This document shows, piece after piece, positions 1 through 10,626 of a stretch of DNA of 64,000 bases. Location: contig NZ_JAKMAJ010000001.1 of assembly GCF_022378355.1 (NCBI RefSeq), forward strand, positions 372,001-436,000, read 5' to 3'. This DNA comes from Brenneria bubanii. Lineage in GTDB: Bacteria > Pseudomonadota > Gammaproteobacteria > Enterobacterales > Enterobacteriaceae. The first letter of the stretch is position 1. Each line of letters starts with the position of its first letter. The position numbers were made by a program, and so were the translations under genes. The notes beneath the pieces were generated by a model that did no database searches, was not told where the DNA came from, and saw only the letters and a list, made by a program, of their open reading frames with translations.

Positions 1-3000
1 GAACTGACCGGCACCGATATCTATGGCCTGATTTCCGAACGCGTGTTCGACCGGCACAAGCAGGCCAGAATAGCCTTGGATACGCTACAGGCGCGCGCTT
101 CAGGAATTGAGTTATTGAATGACGAACAGCGCCAGTTGCTGGAAACGCAGTTGTCATCATTAACGCAGCAGGAGCAGTCGCTTATTGCCGAGCGAGAGCA
201 AGTGCTCACTTATCAACGCTGGCTTGAACAAGAGGAAGGCTATCAACGGTCGCTCGCTGCCAGCAAGACCCGGCGCGACGACGCGGAAACGGCGATCCGG
301 CAGGCGCAACCGCGGCTCGAGCGTCTGGCGCAAAACGAACCGGCGGAAAAACTCCGCCCGAGCCAGCAGAACAGGGAACGCTACCGGCTGGAGTTGTCGG
401 CGTTGTCACAACAGATGACCAGCCTGCTGGAACAGCAAGAAACACAGCTATCGGCCGTCAGCGCGCTACGCCAACAGGAAGAGCGGGCCCTGCTTGACTT
501 GCGTCAGCACGCTGATCATCGGCGGCGGCAGGAGGTGCTGATCAGCGAACGCGTGATACCGCTGGATCATCAAATAGACAATCTGCAACAGCAGTGCGAG
601 AAACTGCGCCAGGATCTGGCTCAGGTGCAAAAACGCCTGACTGACGATCAGCATAAACTTGAGCAGGCCGACAAACAGCATCGGCTTACCCGCCAGCGGG
701 TTGAACAACTGGACGGCTATTGCCGCCAACACCCGCATCATCAGCACTGGGGAGAGAATCTTTCCCTGTGGCGAACTCAGTTTCAGCGCCAACAGCAGTT
801 TGAACAAGAGCTGGCGAATCTGAAAGAAAAACAGGCCGGCTACAGGCAACAATCAGAGCAGCTACATCAACAGGCGATTCAATTAGCCGCTCAGCATGCC
901 GAACGCCAGCGCGAGGTCGAGCTGGCTCAGCGACAGTTCGACCAACATCAGCAACAGCGCCGAGAGCAGGAAACTCAACGGTCTGTCGCCGCGTTGAGTC
1001 AGCAACTGAGTCAGTCCATTGCTCTGCGCCCCGCGCGGCAGCAGTTGGCCACCCTCAGCGCATTATTTCAGCAGCAGTTCGAGAACCGTCGGCAGTTGGA
1101 AATCCAGCTAGCGCAAACACAGACGCAGATCGCGCGGTTGGCGGCATTGCGCCAACAGCAACGCCATACTTATGACCAGCGCCATCAGCACCTGATCGAT
1201 CTGGATAATCATTTCCAGTTGGAAAAGCGCATCGTTCAATTGGAAGAAGAGCGGGGACGGCTTCAGCCGAATGAAGCCTGTCCGCTATGCGGCTCGACAC
1301 ACCATCCGGCCATTGAGCGCTATCAGGCAATACAACCATCAGCGACTGAACAACGCCTGCAACAGTTACGTCAGGATGTCGCAGCGTTGGAAAGCGCGCT
1401 GGCGCATACCGACGCGCAACACGCCGCATGCCTACAGCAGCTTCAACAGCAGCAGCAAGCGCTTACTCACATGGACAAGGAGTATCAAGGCTTGCTGCGT
1501 CAATGGCAGGAAGTCAGTGAGCGCTTACAAGGGAACTTCACTCCCGAGCAATTCGCCGAGATAACCGAGTGGCTGGCGCAGAGCGAAGCGCATGAGCAAC
1601 GCATTCAACAACAGATTGCAGCTGGCGAACAGGTGCAACGACAGTGGCAGGAAAGTAAGGATTCACTGACTCACGTCACAACCCAGAGACAGCTGACGCT
1701 TGAAAAAATCACGCTCAATAGCGAGAAGCAAAAAACGCTGAAAAACGCCCAGACTGAACTGGCGCTGTCTCTGCAACAGCGACTGACGCAACAGGCCGAG
1801 CATCTGTCGGCGCTGGAGCAAGCCCTGACCGGTTTCGGCCTGAAGGTGCCGGGTATCGAGGCGCAATCCCTCTGGCTGGCGCAGCGCGATGAAGAGTGGC
1901 AAAAGTGGAAAGCGATTGAACAGGAACAACGGCAGCTATCGAACCGCTTGACGGCCTGCGCGGCTGAGCGCCAGCACCTCGCGACAACGCTTCAGGAAAT
2001 GGAACAGCAGCAACAGGCATTACAACAGCAATGTGAAGCGCAACGGCATAAGCTGTCGACAGCACAACAGCAGCGCCGACAGCTTTTTGGCGACCAGCAG
2101 ACGGCGGACGTCAGCAGCCAGCTTCATTTGCTCAGCCAGCAAGATGAGCAGATCTGCCAGCAGGCGCGGGAGCAGCGCCAACGGGCCGAGTCGTCGTTAA
2201 GTCGCATAACCGGCGAACTCACCAGCATTCAACAACAACAAACCCGTATTAACGCCCTATACCAACAGGCGGCGCAAGAGTTTAGCCAAGCCTTGCAGCA
2301 CAGTATTTTTACCGATGAAGCCGCCTTTCAACACGCATTGCTTGACGAACAGGAACGAAATGAACTGCGCGACTGGAAAGAGACGCTGCACCAGCAGTTG
2401 CAGCAAACCAGCGCGCTTTACCAGCAGGCGCAACAGCTGCTGACCGCTCACGGGCTGCAGCGCCCGGAAAAACTTGCGGCGGACGCCAGCCCGCACGCCA
2501 TGCGGCAGGCGCTGACGGCGTCTGACGACGCGCTGAAAAGCATTCTGCAACAGCAGGGGGAAATCAATCAGCAATTAACCACCGATCGGCGCTATCGGCA
2601 GAATCAACAGGCATTGCTGACCGAAATTGCGCACAGCCAGCAGCGCTATGACGACTGGAACTGCCTGAATGAACTCATCGGCTCACAAAAGGGCGATAAA
2701 TTTCGTAAATTCGCTCAGGGACTGACGCTCGATCACCTGGTGTATCTGGCTAATCTGCAACTTGCCCGTCTGCACGGCCGCTATCTCCTGCAGCGTCAGG
2801 TCAATGACGAACTCAAACTCCAGATTGTCGATACCTGGCAGGCCGACGCCATCAGGGATACCCGTACATTATCGGGTGGAGAAAGTTTTCTGGTCAGCCT
2901 GGCGCTGGCGCTGGCGCTCTCCGATCTGGTGAGCAATAAAACCAGTATCGACTCCCTGTTTTTGGATGAGGGCTTCGGCACGCTGGATGCCGAAACGCTG

Positions 3001-3162
3001 GATGCCGCGCTGGACGCCCTGGATAACCTCAATGCATCCGGTAAAACCATCGGCGTAATCAGTCACGTTGAAGCCATGAAGGAGCGCATTCCGGTACAGA
3101 TTAAGGTTGATAAAGTAAATGGTTTAGGTATCAGCCGGTTAGCTAAAGAATTTGCGATTTAG
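1..3162 (+). CDS. sbcC: Exonuclease SbcC, large ATPase subunit (5' end outside window)
   Basis: SbcC is the SMC/Rad50-like ATPase of the SbcCD nuclease, which opens DNA hairpins and processes blocked ends with SbcD. The reading frame is open from base 1, so the N-terminal Walker A half lies upstream of the window. Visible are very long Gln/Glu/Arg-rich coiled coils, the zinc-hook CPLC motif encoded near base 1280, the ABC signature LSGGES near 2870 and Walker B plus D-loop (FLDEGFGTLD) near 2960. The coiled coils on both sides of the hook are intact. rdgC follows 121 bp later on the same strand, the E. coli neighbourhood. Identification is secure; only the start is missing. Confidence 0.96.
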   Translation, partial: ELTGTDIYGLISERVFDRHKQARIALDTLQARASGIELLNDEQRQLLETQLSSLTQQEQSLIAEREQVLTYQRWLEQEEGYQRSLAASKTRRDDAETAIRQAQPRLERLAQNEPAEKLRPSQQNRERYRLELSALSQQMTSLLEQQETQLSAVSALRQQEERALLDLRQHADHRRRQEVLISERVIPLDHQIDNLQQQCEKLRQDLAQVQKRLTDDQHKLEQADKQHRLTRQRVEQLDGYCRQHPHHQHWGENLSLWRTQFQRQQQFEQELANLKEKQAGYRQQSEQLHQQAIQLAAQHAERQREVELAQRQFDQHQQQRREQETQRSVAALSQQLSQSIALRPARQQLATLSALFQQQFENRRQLEIQLAQTQTQIARLAALRQQQRHTYDQRHQHLIDLDNHFQLEKRIVQLEEERGRLQPNEACPLCGSTHHPAIERYQAIQPSATEQRLQQLRQDVAALESALAHTDAQHAACLQQLQQQQQALTHMDKEYQGLLRQWQEVSERLQGNFTPEQFAEITEWLAQSEAHEQRIQQQIAAGEQVQRQWQESKDSLTHVTTQRQLTLEKITLNSEKQKTLKNAQTELALSLQQRLTQQAEHLSALEQALTGFGLKVPGIEAQSLWLAQRDEEWQKWKAIEQEQRQLSNRLTACAAERQHLATTLQEMEQQQQALQQQCEAQRHKLSTAQQQRRQLFGDQQTADVSSQLHLLSQQDEQICQQAREQRQRAESSLSRITGELTSIQQQQTRINALYQQAAQEFSQALQHSIFTDEAAFQHALLDEQERNELRDWKETLHQQLQQTSALYQQAQQLLTAHGLQRPEKLAADASPHAMRQALTASDDALKSILQQQGEINQQLTTDRRYRQNQQALLTEIAHSQQRYDDWNCLNELIGSQKGDKFRKFAQGLTLDHLVYLANLQLARLHGRYLLQRQVNDELKLQIVDTWQADAIRDTRTLSGGESFLVSLALALALSDLVSNKTSIDSLFLDEGFGTLDAETLDAALDALDNLNASGKTIGVISHVEAMKERIPVQIKVDKVNGLGISRLAKEFAI

Positions 3163-3283
3163 CCTGGGTTCTGCAACAGGCTTAATCTCATTTTATTCAA
3201 CACCGGCGGGCTGAATTCGCTATCATGCCCGCTGCTTCAATGAACCTGCGTGCAAGCCTGCACGCCCAGTCAGAGATAACACC

Positions 3284-4195
3284 ATGCTGTGGTTTAAAAA
3301 TTTAATGATTTACCGCTTAAGCCGGGAAAGCGCTTTCTCTGCGGATGAGATGGAAAAACAGTTAAGCGCCTTTGCTTTTAGCCCATGCGGTAGTCAGGAC
3401 ATGATGAAGACGGGTTGGGTATCGCCAATGGGCTCCCATAGCGATGCATTGACGCATGTCGTTAACGGTCAGTTCATCATCTGTGCGCGTAAAGAAGAGA
3501 AGATCCTGCCCTCCCCCGTCATTAAGCAAACGCTGCAGGCCAAAATCGAACGGCTGGAAGCGGAGCAACACCGCAAGCTGAAAAAAACCGAGAAAGACTC
3601 CCTGAAGGACGAAGTGCTGCATAGCCTGCTGCCGCGCGCCTTCAGCCGTTTCAGCCAAGTCTGGTTATGGATTGATACCGTCAATGGCCTCATCATGGTC
3701 GATGCCGCCAGCGCCAAAAAAGCGGAAGACACGCTGGCGCTATTGCGAAAAACCTTAGGGTCGCTGCCGGTGGTTCCGCTGACCATGGAAAACCCCATCG
3801 AGCTGACGCTGACCGAGTGGGTACGCTCCGGCGAACCGCCGGCCGGCTTCGCTTTGCAGGATGAAGCGGAACTGAAAGCGATTCTGGAAGACGGCGGCGT
3901 GATTCGCTGCAAGAAACAGGATCTGGTCTGCGATGAAATCGCCGTCCACATTGAAGCCGGCAAGTTGGTCACCAAGCTGGCGTTGGACTGGCAAGAACGG
4001 GTTCAACTGGTGCTGGCCGACGACGGTTCGCTGAAGCGGCTGAAGTTTTCCGATACCCTGCGTGAACAAAACGATGATATCGATCGGGATGATTTTGCTC
4101 AGCGCTTCGATGCCGACTTTATTTTGATGACCAGTGAACTGGCCGCGCTAATCAGTAACCTGATCGAGGCGTTGGGCGGAGAAGCGCAGCGCTGA
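3284..4195 (+). CDS. rdgC: Recombination-associated protein RdgC
   Basis: RdgC is a ring-forming nucleoid-associated protein that binds double-stranded DNA and limits RecA activity. The 303-residue length and the start [15 protein letters not shown] match the enterobacterial family. No signal peptide or membrane segment is seen, in line with a cytoplasmic protein. It lies between sbcC and ppnP as in E. coli, but a chemoreceptor gene has been placed between rdgC and ppnP here. A strong hairpin follows the stop codon. Confidence 0.96.
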   Translation: MLWFKNLMIYRLSRESAFSADEMEKQLSAFAFSPCGSQDMMKTGWVSPMGSHSDALTHVVNGQFIICARKEEKILPSPVIKQTLQAKIERLEAEQHRKLKKTEKDSLKDEVLHSLLPRAFSRFSQVWLWIDTVNGLIMVDAASAKKAEDTLALLRKTLGSLPVVPLTMENPIELTLTEWVRSGEPPAGFALQDEAELKAILEDGGVIRCKKQDLVCDEIAVHIEAGKLVTKLALDWQERVQLVLADDGSLKRLKFSDTLREQNDDIDRDDFAQRFDADFILMTSELAALISNLIEALGGEAQR

Positions 4196-4223
4196 CGCGC
4201 CCCGGCATGATGCGCTCTTGAAT

Positions 4224-4256
4224 GATGCCCGCCGTTGACGCCGTCGCGGCGGGCAT
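4224..4256. terminator. Hairpin between convergent rdgC and chemoreceptor genes
   Basis: A 10-bp perfect stem (ATGCCCGCCG paired with CGGCGGGCAT) with a 13-nt loop lies in the 66-bp gap between two convergent genes. There is no long T-run, so it may be a weak or Rho-assisted bidirectional terminator. Confidence 0.5.
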
Positions 4257-4261
4257 TCCGC

Positions 4262-6052
4262 TTATACTTTGAAGTGTCCGATAACCGCCGTCAAATCATC
4301 GGCCTGAGACTGCAACGCCGAGGATGCCGCTGCGGATTCCTGCACCAGCGCCGCATTCTGCTGCACCATCGAATCCAACTGGGCGACCGCTTTGTTGATT
4401 TCCTGAATACCGCGCATCTGTTCGTCGGCCGCATGGGTGATTTCGGACATCACCGTCGTTACCGTGGATACCCCGCCGACAATTTCATTCATCGTGTCGC
4501 TGGCCTGCCGCACCTGCGTCGAGCCGGAAGCCACGCTGGAAACGGTCGATTCAATCAGCACTTTAATCTCTTTGGCCGCCTGCGCGCTGCGATGCGCCAA
4601 ATTACGCACTTCACCCGCGACCACGGCGAAACCACGCCCCTGCTCTCCGGCGCGCGCCGCCTCTACGGCCGCATTCAGCGCCAGAATATTGGTCTGGAAG
4701 GCAATGCCGTCAATCACGCCGATGATATCGCCGATTTTGCCGGAGGCCGACACTATATCCTCCATGGTGACGATGACGTCAGACACCACCTTGCCGCCGC
4801 TCCCGGCCTCTTTAGCCAGCGTCAGGGCTTTTTCATTAACCTGCCGGGCCGATCCGGCGGACTGGGTAACGGTCGCGGCGATCTGTTCCAATGCCGCAGC
4901 CGTTTGCTGAATACTGGATGCCGCCGATTCGGTGCGGGACGACAGGTCGTTATTTCCGGCTGAAATTTCATCCGCCGCCATTTGCAACGAGGCGCTGATC
5001 TCACGGACCTGAATCATCACCTGACTGAGCTTATCAATAAAGATATTGAATGAACGCGCGATCTGCGCGACTTCATCATCCCCATCATCAGGCAGACGCC
5101 GCGTCAGATCGTTATTGCCATGGCTGATATCGTCCATCGCATCGCGAATCAACAGCAAACGTTTCAACGCTGAGGCGATCATGACCCCGACAATCAACGA
5201 ACCGAGCAATGCAATCACCAGCAGCGTACCAACAGAAGTAACCAGCAGAGAGCGCATACCTTCCGTCGCTTCGGCCTTATCCAGAGCCACCAGCATGCGC
5301 CAGTCAGTACCACGAATAGGTTGAGCAAGCACCAGCTTGGTTATGCCGTCGACATCAACGGCGAGCGGACGCGTTGACGCCATCAGCGCGTTTAAATCAA
5401 GCCCCGGCGCAATCTCCGCGATGTTCTTCAGCGTCAGTGCCGCATCCGGGTGCGCGATAATGGTGCCGTCCCGGGCGATCAGCACGCCAAAACTGGAGGG
5501 TGTTGGGTTGATTGACTTCACGTTGTCAATCACGCTTTGCATCGTCACGTCGCTGCCCACGACCCCTTTAACCGCGTTTTCCTGCATGATCGGCGCAGCG
5601 AAAGAAACGATCAGCGCCTTGGTCGATACGTCAACATAAGGGGCGGTAACAATCGGCTTTCCTGCCTTTACCGCCTGCTGGTACCAGGGCCGTATGGTGG
5701 GATCATAGTCGGCGGGAATGCCATTTGAATCGGAGAACTTCGCCGTCTTATCCTCATAGCCCATGTAAACATTCAGAAAACCGCCGGCAGCGGCTATTTT
5801 CTGGAATACCGCGACCGGATTATCATCAATGAGCAAAGCGTCGTGAAGGGACGTAATCATCAGGGTTTTAGCCGCGACCCAATCGCCAATCGCCATGCTA
5901 TGGCTGGTGGCGACGGATTCCAACAGGTTATCGATGGACGCTTCATTAGCGTCATTGGCTATGGTGTAATTAAGGAAAGTGTTAATGGTGAGCGAAAGTA
6001 CAACCATCGTCGTACAAACCGCCAAAATTCGTGCCCGCGTCGTTTTCAGCAT
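4262..6052 (-). CDS. Methyl-accepting chemotaxis protein with dCache_1 amino-acid sensor
   Basis: This 596-residue transmembrane chemoreceptor has an N-terminal membrane helix (about residues 8-30), a periplasmic dCache_1 domain (about 35-275), a second helix (about 278-298), HAMP, and a cytoplasmic signalling domain with the conserved hairpin tip ([20 protein letters not shown]). The ligand pocket carries Y116, R121, W123, Y124, Y139 and D168. These match, with one constant offset of five, the amino-acid-binding residues known from Pseudomonas PctA-type receptors (Y121, R126, W128, Y129, Y144, D173). Amino acid chemotaxis is therefore predicted. The C-terminus ends in HFKV without the NWETF tether for CheR/CheB. 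It interrupts the rdgC-ppnP order seen in E. coli. No clear Shine-Dalgarno sequence precedes the ATG. Confidence 0.93.
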   Translation of the reverse strand: MLKTTRARILAVCTTMVVLSLTINTFLNYTIANDANEASIDNLLESVATSHSMAIGDWVAAKTLMITSLHDALLIDDNPVAVFQKIAAAGGFLNVYMGYEDKTAKFSDSNGIPADYDPTIRPWYQQAVKAGKPIVTAPYVDVSTKALIVSFAAPIMQENAVKGVVGSDVTMQSVIDNVKSINPTPSSFGVLIARDGTIIAHPDAALTLKNIAEIAPGLDLNALMASTRPLAVDVDGITKLVLAQPIRGTDWRMLVALDKAEATEGMRSLLVTSVGTLLVIALLGSLIVGVMIASALKRLLLIRDAMDDISHGNNDLTRRLPDDGDDEVAQIARSFNIFIDKLSQVMIQVREISASLQMAADEISAGNNDLSSRTESAASSIQQTAAALEQIAATVTQSAGSARQVNEKALTLAKEAGSGGKVVSDVIVTMEDIVSASGKIGDIIGVIDGIAFQTNILALNAAVEAARAGEQGRGFAVVAGEVRNLAHRSAQAAKEIKVLIESTVSSVASGSTQVRQASDTMNEIVGGVSTVTTVMSEITHAADEQMRGIQEINKAVAQLDSMVQQNAALVQESAAASSALQSQADDLTAVIGHFKV

Positions 6053-6507
6053 AGGAGATTCTTAACATAGAAAGCAGATGAAAATCATAACGGCAAAATA
6101 AAATAAAGCTTGAGGGGGCTTACAAGGCAGTAAATTGATTTATAAGGAAAATAAACAATAATAACGAAGTGACTTATCACGTATAAAACTTAAAAAGCAG
6201 CGCTTACACGTTATTCCAGATGAAATATCAGTTCATCTTTTCGATAAAACAAATATTTTCAGTGAATAAACGCTATTAACTTGTATAAGAAATAACTATT
6301 TATAAGAAAGACCTCAGACGGCGCATTTTCACATGCATGCGCGGCTGAATTCAATGGGCCGATAATAATTAAATTTTTTAATTATTTTTTACTTGGCAGA
6401 TTTTAAATCACAAAAAAATAATCGATAAAAGGCCGCGTTGCCATCATAAGGCAACGCGGCCCGCTATCTACAGGCAATATCAGTTGGCTGACTCAGCCCC
6501 GATTCGA
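6053..6507. other. Gene-free AT-rich region upstream of the chemoreceptor
   Basis: No plausible gene is seen in 455 bp. It should hold the chemoreceptor promoter (minus strand). An AT-rich palindrome at 6364-6386 (arms AATAATTAAA and TTTAATTATT) is followed by a T-run and could terminate rightward transcription. The ppnP terminator occupies the right end. I found no convincing FliA-type promoter. Confidence 0.5.
6427..6461 (-). terminator. Intrinsic terminator of ppnP
   Basis: A 12-bp perfect stem (GGCCGCGTTGCC paired with GGCAACGCGGCC, 7-nt loop) is followed on the minus strand by TTTTATC, directly downstream of the ppnP stop codon. Confidence 0.85.
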
Positions 6508-6792
6508 CTACAGATACTGGCACAAATAGGAAGTCGTCTCAGCCACTTCCAAATTGAATTCGCTTTGCGCCGGGACGGAAAACGACTCACCCGCCGCGAA
6601 TAAGCGCCAGTCCGTCTCGCCGGGCAATAATACCTTCAGGGCGCCGCTGATTACCGTCATCGCTTCAGGCTGCCCCGTGCCAAACGTATATTCCCCTGCG
6701 GCCATAACGCCGACACTGGCGCGGCCAACACTGTCGCTTTCAAAACCAATAGACTTTACTTTCCCGGCAAAATACTCATTTACATTCAGCAT
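6508..6792 (-). CDS. ppnP: Pyrimidine/purine nucleoside phosphorylase PpnP (YaiE)
   Basis: PpnP is a small cupin-fold enzyme that cleaves several nucleosides with phosphate to give ribose 1-phosphate and free base. The sequence [17 protein letters not shown] and the end TSYLCQYL match the 94-residue E. coli protein along its length. An upstream in-frame ATG at 6822 would add ten residues that the family lacks, so the start at 6792 is chosen. Single gene with its own strong terminator. Confidence 0.93.
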   Translation of the reverse strand: MLNVNEYFAGKVKSIGFESDSVGRASVGVMAAGEYTFGTGQPEAMTVISGALKVLLPGETDWRLFAAGESFSVPAQSEFNLEVAETTSYLCQYL

Positions 6793-6946
6793 AGCTGCGG
6801 CACCTATCGTCGAAAAACTCAAGAAAATTCATCATAAAAGGAGAGCAGAGCCGCTGTCACTATCTATTAGACGATAAGTGGGTCTGTTCGGTAAAAAAAC
6901 CCGCGCCAACGGTCTCTGTGGGTGAAGGTTTTCGCAGGTAAAGGCG

Positions 6947-7468
6947 CTAGGCGACGGATAAGCGCAAAATTTGCATAACATTGGCGACGATGACGCGCGG
7001 ATCCCGCGTCGCATCAATAATATGGTGCGCCACTTCCTGATAAAGCGCCTCGCGCGACGCCAGCACGTCGGCCATCTCTTCCGCGATGGGCCGCCCGGTC
7101 AGCGTTGGCCGCTGATGCGCCAGCGGGCTGCTTTGCAGACGTAGAGCCAACAATTCAGCGGGAGCCCGCAGGTAAATCACCGAGCCCTGATCGTACATAA
7201 ATCGCCGGTTTGACGCCGACAGCACCATGCCGCCGCCGGTGGCGACCACACGACAGCGCGTGGTCACCTCCTGCAATGCCTGGCTTTCCCGTTGGCGGAA
7301 GCCCTGCCATCCCTCTTGTTCGACCACCTCGGCAACCGTCATCTTACTGTTCTGCTGCATAAAAATATCGGTATCGACAAAGTCGTACCCTAACGCTTGC
7401 GCCAGCTCTTTTCCTATCGTGGTTTTCCCACAACCTCTGGCACCGACCATAAAAATGGGTTGTGTCAT
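6947..7468 (-). CDS. aroL: Shikimate kinase II
   Basis: AroL phosphorylates shikimate at the 3-hydroxyl in the common aromatic pathway. The 173-residue protein has a P-loop near its N-terminus (GARGCGKTT, about residues 9-17), the DTD shikimate-binding motif, GGG (about 78-80) and the arginine-rich lid ([10 protein letters not shown]). Size and sequence favour AroL over AroK. It sits near ppnP as in E. coli, but aroM and yaiA are absent between them. I see no clear TyrR box upstream. Confidence 0.93.
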   Translation of the reverse strand: MTQPIFMVGARGCGKTTIGKELAQALGYDFVDTDIFMQQNSKMTVAEVVEQEGWQGFRQRESQALQEVTTRCRVVATGGGMVLSASNRRFMYDQGSVIYLRAPAELLALRLQSSPLAHQRPTLTGRPIAEEMADVLASREALYQEVAHHIIDATRDPRVIVANVMQILRLSVA

Positions 7469-7549
7469 CTAATGATGTATCCTTATTTTCACCAAGCCCG
7501 TACCGAATACCCTAATTCCGCTATCCTGCGGCCGCTTATTAAAGCAGAA

Positions 7550-7573
7550 GGCCCCGCGGTAGATAACGGGGCC
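7550..7573 (+). terminator. GC-rich hairpin between aroL and ansB
   Basis: A 7-bp perfect stem (GGCCCCG paired with CGGGGCC, 10-nt loop) is followed on the plus strand by ATCATCTTTT. No plus-strand gene ends here, so it may act on antisense or leader transcripts. Confidence 0.4.
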
Positions 7574-7651
7574 ATCATCTTTTATCCAATACTTATTTAT
7601 GATGAGGGTCGTCCTGCCCGTCATCCTCCAGAGCCGCCGCCGGCGGCGTTG

Positions 7652-7674
7652 AAAATCGCTCCCGGCGATTTTTT
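7652..7674 (-). terminator. Intrinsic terminator of ansB
   Basis: Stem AAAATCGC/GCGATTTT with a 5-nt loop, A/T-rich on both sides, 15 bp downstream of the ansB stop codon. The symmetrical A and T runs would permit termination in both directions. Confidence 0.75.
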
Positions 7675-7688
7675 ATCTGGACCTAATA

Positions 7689-8738
7689 TCAATAACTGTG
7701 GAAATATTCCTGAATCACCGCCGGATTGGTGGTTTTCGTTAACGCCAGCATCAGCAGAATACGTGATTTAGCCGGGTTGAGCGAATCGGAAACCAGACCG
7801 GGCTGAGCCGCGTCCGGCGGGACTATGCCGCTGCCGGTACGACTGGAGCGAACCACCATCACGCCTTTGCTTTCGGCTTTGCGAATACCCGCGTCACTTC
7901 GTTTGGACACGCTGCCCGCGCCCATGCCGGCATAAACAATGCCTTTCACGCCGTGGGCGATGGCCGCGTCATACATATATTCCGGATCGTCCTGATAGCC
8001 ATAAATAATATCCACTGCCGGCAATTTTTCCAGTTTAGAAACATCAAATACGGAACGAGTGGTATGAATTTTATCCAAGCGATTTTGGAAATAAACTTTA
8101 TCGCCAGTAATCACGCCCAGATAACCTTCTTCCGGCGCTTTAAAGGTATCCAGCGTTGAAGCGTTGGTTTTGGTGATAAAACGCGCGGAGCCGATACGAT
8201 CGTTCAACACCACCATCACGCCGCGGCCGCGCGCATTTTTGTCCGCCGCCACTTTAACCGCGCCGTACAGGTTCATCGGGCCATCGGCGCTGATCGACGT
8301 CGCCGGGCGCATCGCCGCCACGAAAACAACCGGTTTGTCGCTTTTCACCGTCAGGTTCAGAAAGTAAGGGGATTCATCCAGCGTATCCGTACCATGGGTA
8401 ATGACCACGCCGTCCACATCGCTGCGCGCCAGCAGTTCATTGACCCTTTTGCTCAATTTCAGCAAAACATCGCTGGTCATATTCTCACTGCCGATATTGG
8501 AAATCTGCTCGCCGGTAATATTGGCTAACGATTTCAGCTCCGGCACGGCATTAATCAGCGTATCCACGCCTAACGCGCCAGCTTTATAACCCGTGGTTTG
8601 TGTATTCGCCGCCGCAGAACCCGCAATCGTTCCGCCGGTAGCCAGAATCACAACATTAGGCACATTCTCCGCCGCCGTCGCCAGGGCGGAAAAACAAACA
8701 AAAATGACCACAAACAGAGAATTAAATATCCTTTTCAT
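7689..8738 (-). CDS. ansB: Periplasmic type II L-asparaginase, Erwinia/Dickeya type
   Basis: The enzyme hydrolyses L-asparagine (and some glutamine) to aspartate and ammonia in the periplasm. A signal peptide ([20 protein letters not shown], then TA/AEN) precedes a mature domain starting [18 protein letters not shown], which aligns without a gap to the Dickeya chrysanthemi enzyme as I remember it. The catalytic residues T15 (in TGGT), Y29, S62-E63 (SEN), T95-D96 (HGTD) and K168 (ITKTN) of that enzyme are all conserved. It ends QEYFHSY, one residue from the Dickeya C-terminus. An upstream ATG at 8852 would add 38 non-secretory residues, so the start at 8738 is chosen; the Shine-Dalgarno is weak (CAGG). 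Confidence 0.95.
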   Translation of the reverse strand: MKRIFNSLFVVIFVCFSALATAAENVPNVVILATGGTIAGSAAANTQTTGYKAGALGVDTLINAVPELKSLANITGEQISNIGSENMTSDVLLKLSKRVNELLARSDVDGVVITHGTDTLDESPYFLNLTVKSDKPVVFVAAMRPATSISADGPMNLYGAVKVAADKNARGRGVMVVLNDRIGSARFITKTNASTLDTFKAPEEGYLGVITGDKVYFQNRLDKIHTTRSVFDVSKLEKLPAVDIIYGYQDDPEYMYDAAIAHGVKGIVYAGMGAGSVSKRSDAGIRKAESKGVMVVRSSRTGSGIVPPDAAQPGLVSDSLNPAKSRILLMLALTKTTNPAVIQEYFHSY

Positions 8739-9090
8739 AACCTGTACCAACCCCATATGTTTAAACGGCAAGCCTTCCTGAAACGCTATTATTTCTACCT
8801 GAACGCCGCCGGTGAGTGATAGACCATCGTCCGCCAGCAGCATGGCTGGCATTGACGCTAATGATGCCTTAGCGTCAGTTGGCTGTATAGCTTTTGCTAT
8901 CCGGCCACTGGCATTGGCTTAAAAGCCGACGGATGAAGGGAGACAGACCGTCATGGTTCATATCGGCATAAGGCGCGCTTGGCGCAGGATGAAGAGAATC
9001 CCTTCCCGCCGAGCGGCGGAAAGGACAAAAACCGATGACGCATTCTCATGCGATCCCCGCGTAGCGCGGGAATCGCGGTCGCAAACGTTG
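8739..9090. other. Gene-free region between ansB and uxuA
   Basis: Some 350 bp without a plausible gene. It holds the ansB promoter region on the minus strand, a hairpin with 9-bp arms TGACGCTAA/TTAGCGTCA (8853-8877), a second small hairpin at 8834-8850, and GC-rich inverted repeats near 9001-9024 and 9052-9074 (CCCGCG/CGCGGG) that lie downstream of uxuA and could end its transcript. Confidence 0.5.
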
Positions 9091-10287
9091 TTAACCCTGT
9101 TTCAATTCGGGAAAAAGCAGGCGTTTTAGCGCCAGTTCGACGCCGCGCACTTCCGCCAGCCCTTTCAGGCGGCCAATCGCCGAATAGCCGGGATTGGTTT
9201 TCTTTTTCAGATCGTCGAGCATCTGATGACCGTGATCCGGCCGCATAGGTATTGGACGCAGGTCTCCGGCTTTCTGACGGCGCAGTTCTTCCGTCAGAAT
9301 CGCCTTCACGACGGCGACCATGTCCACATCCCCATGCAGGTGAGCGCCTTCATGGAAACTTTTCGGATTCTGCTCGCGGCAGGTTGCGCGCAAATGGGTA
9401 AAATGAATGCGATCGCCAAAAGTTTCGACCATTTTAACCAGATCGTTATCCGCCCGTACGCCGTATGATCCGGTACACATGGTAAAGCCGTTATTGATGC
9501 TATCAACGGTCTGCTTCAACCAGTGCATATCATCAATGGTCGATACCACGCGCGGCAATCCCAGGATCGGACGCGGCGGATCGTCCGGATGGATCGCCAG
9601 ACGGATCCCCACCGCTTCGGCCACCGGCACTATCTGCTGTAAAAAATATCCCAGATGATCACGCAGCCCTGCATGATCGATGCCGTCATATTCCGCCAGA
9701 CGGGCGCGGAACTGATCCAGCGTGTACCCCTCTTCCGCGCCCGGCAGTCCGGCAATGATATTGCCCGTCAGGCGAGCGATATCGTCCTCGCTCATAGCCT
9801 TGAAGTACTCTGCGGCCTGCGCCTGCTCTTCCGCCGTATAATCCTGCTCCGCGCCTTTACGCCGCAGGATATGCAGCTCAAAAGCCGCAAAGGCTATCTG
9901 ATCGAAACGCAGCGCTTTCGCGCCGTTCGGCAACAGGTATTCCAGATCGGTTCGGGTCCAGTCCAGCACCGGCATAAAGTTATAGCAAACGGTATCGATG
10001 CCGCACTGCGCCAGATTACGCAGCGATTGCTGATAGTTCGCGATATGTCGTTGGTAGTCGCCGGTCTGTGTCTTGATCTCTTCGTGTACCGGCACGCTTT
10101 CCACTACCGACCATACCAGCCCTTTCGCCTTTAATTCCGTTTTGCGCTTTTCAATTTCTTCAATCGACCAGACTTCCCCATTGGGGATATGATGCAACGC
10201 CGTCACCACGCCTGTGGCCCCGGCTTGCCGGATATCATCGAGTGATACCGGATCTTTCGGGCCGTACCAACGCCAGGTTTGTTCCAT
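9091..10287 (-). CDS. uxuA: D-mannonate dehydratase
   Basis: UxuA dehydrates D-mannonate to 2-keto-3-deoxygluconate in glucuronate breakdown. The start [21 protein letters not shown] and motifs IHPDDPP and MRPDHGHQ (metal and substrate site) are typical; 398 residues is the usual length. AAGG lies nine bases before the ATG. It is divergent from uxuB, which makes its substrate, and the two share a 339-bp control region. In E. coli uxuA and uxuB form one operon, so the divergent layout is a local variant. Confidence 0.95.
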   Translation of the reverse strand: MEQTWRWYGPKDPVSLDDIRQAGATGVVTALHHIPNGEVWSIEEIEKRKTELKAKGLVWSVVESVPVHEEIKTQTGDYQRHIANYQQSLRNLAQCGIDTVCYNFMPVLDWTRTDLEYLLPNGAKALRFDQIAFAAFELHILRRKGAEQDYTAEEQAQAAEYFKAMSEDDIARLTGNIIAGLPGAEEGYTLDQFRARLAEYDGIDHAGLRDHLGYFLQQIVPVAEAVGIRLAIHPDDPPRPILGLPRVVSTIDDMHWLKQTVDSINNGFTMCTGSYGVRADNDLVKMVETFGDRIHFTHLRATCREQNPKSFHEGAHLHGDVDMVAVVKAILTEELRRQKAGDLRPIPMRPDHGHQMLDDLKKKTNPGYSAIGRLKGLAEVRGVELALKRLLFPELKQG

Positions 10288-10626
10288 ACAGGGTTACCTT
10301 CTCGCTATAGTCATTGTTTATATCAAACCACGTTTATCTCAGCCCGCACTCATGTCAGACCAATTTTTAAATAAAGATAGCCAAAGCCTACATCAACCGG
10401 TTTTTCTGTCAAATTAAATAGTAAATTGGTTGATCGATTACACAAAAAATACCTATTTTGGACAAACAAATTCTCTTTTGTGTCGGTAAGACTTACATTA
10501 TCGAGAGTGAAATGCGTCTAACCCTGTATTTTTTCATCCGGCAACGCATTTTGGTCTGACAGATTTTATATTTCCATCGGTGTACAAACCGCTCCATGGC
10601 AAGGGAACGACACGCAGAGAACCCGT
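10288..10626. promoter_or_regulatory. Divergent uxuA/uxuB control region with TTGGT-type sites
   Basis: The 339-bp gap holds repeated motifs likely to bind the nearby FadR-type regulator: ATTGGTCTGACAT on the minus strand (about 10351-10363), TTTGGTCTGACAG on the plus strand (about 10551-10563), and an inverted pair ATCAACC (about 10392) and GGTTGAT (about 10427). Similar ATTGG...CCAAT symmetry occurs before the regulator gene itself (about 12965-12982). This fits the known E. coli UxuR/ExuR half-site (ATTGGT). No convincing KdgR box was found. Operator assignment is inference. Confidence 0.45.

Noticed and set aside
7469-7549. TyrR box upstream of aroL
   Set aside because: No TGTAAA-N6-TTTACA-like sequence was found before the aroL start.
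10288-10626. KdgR operator in the uxuA-uxuB gap
   Set aside because: No convincing GAAACA/TGTTTC palindrome is present; the TTGGT-type sites explain the symmetry better.
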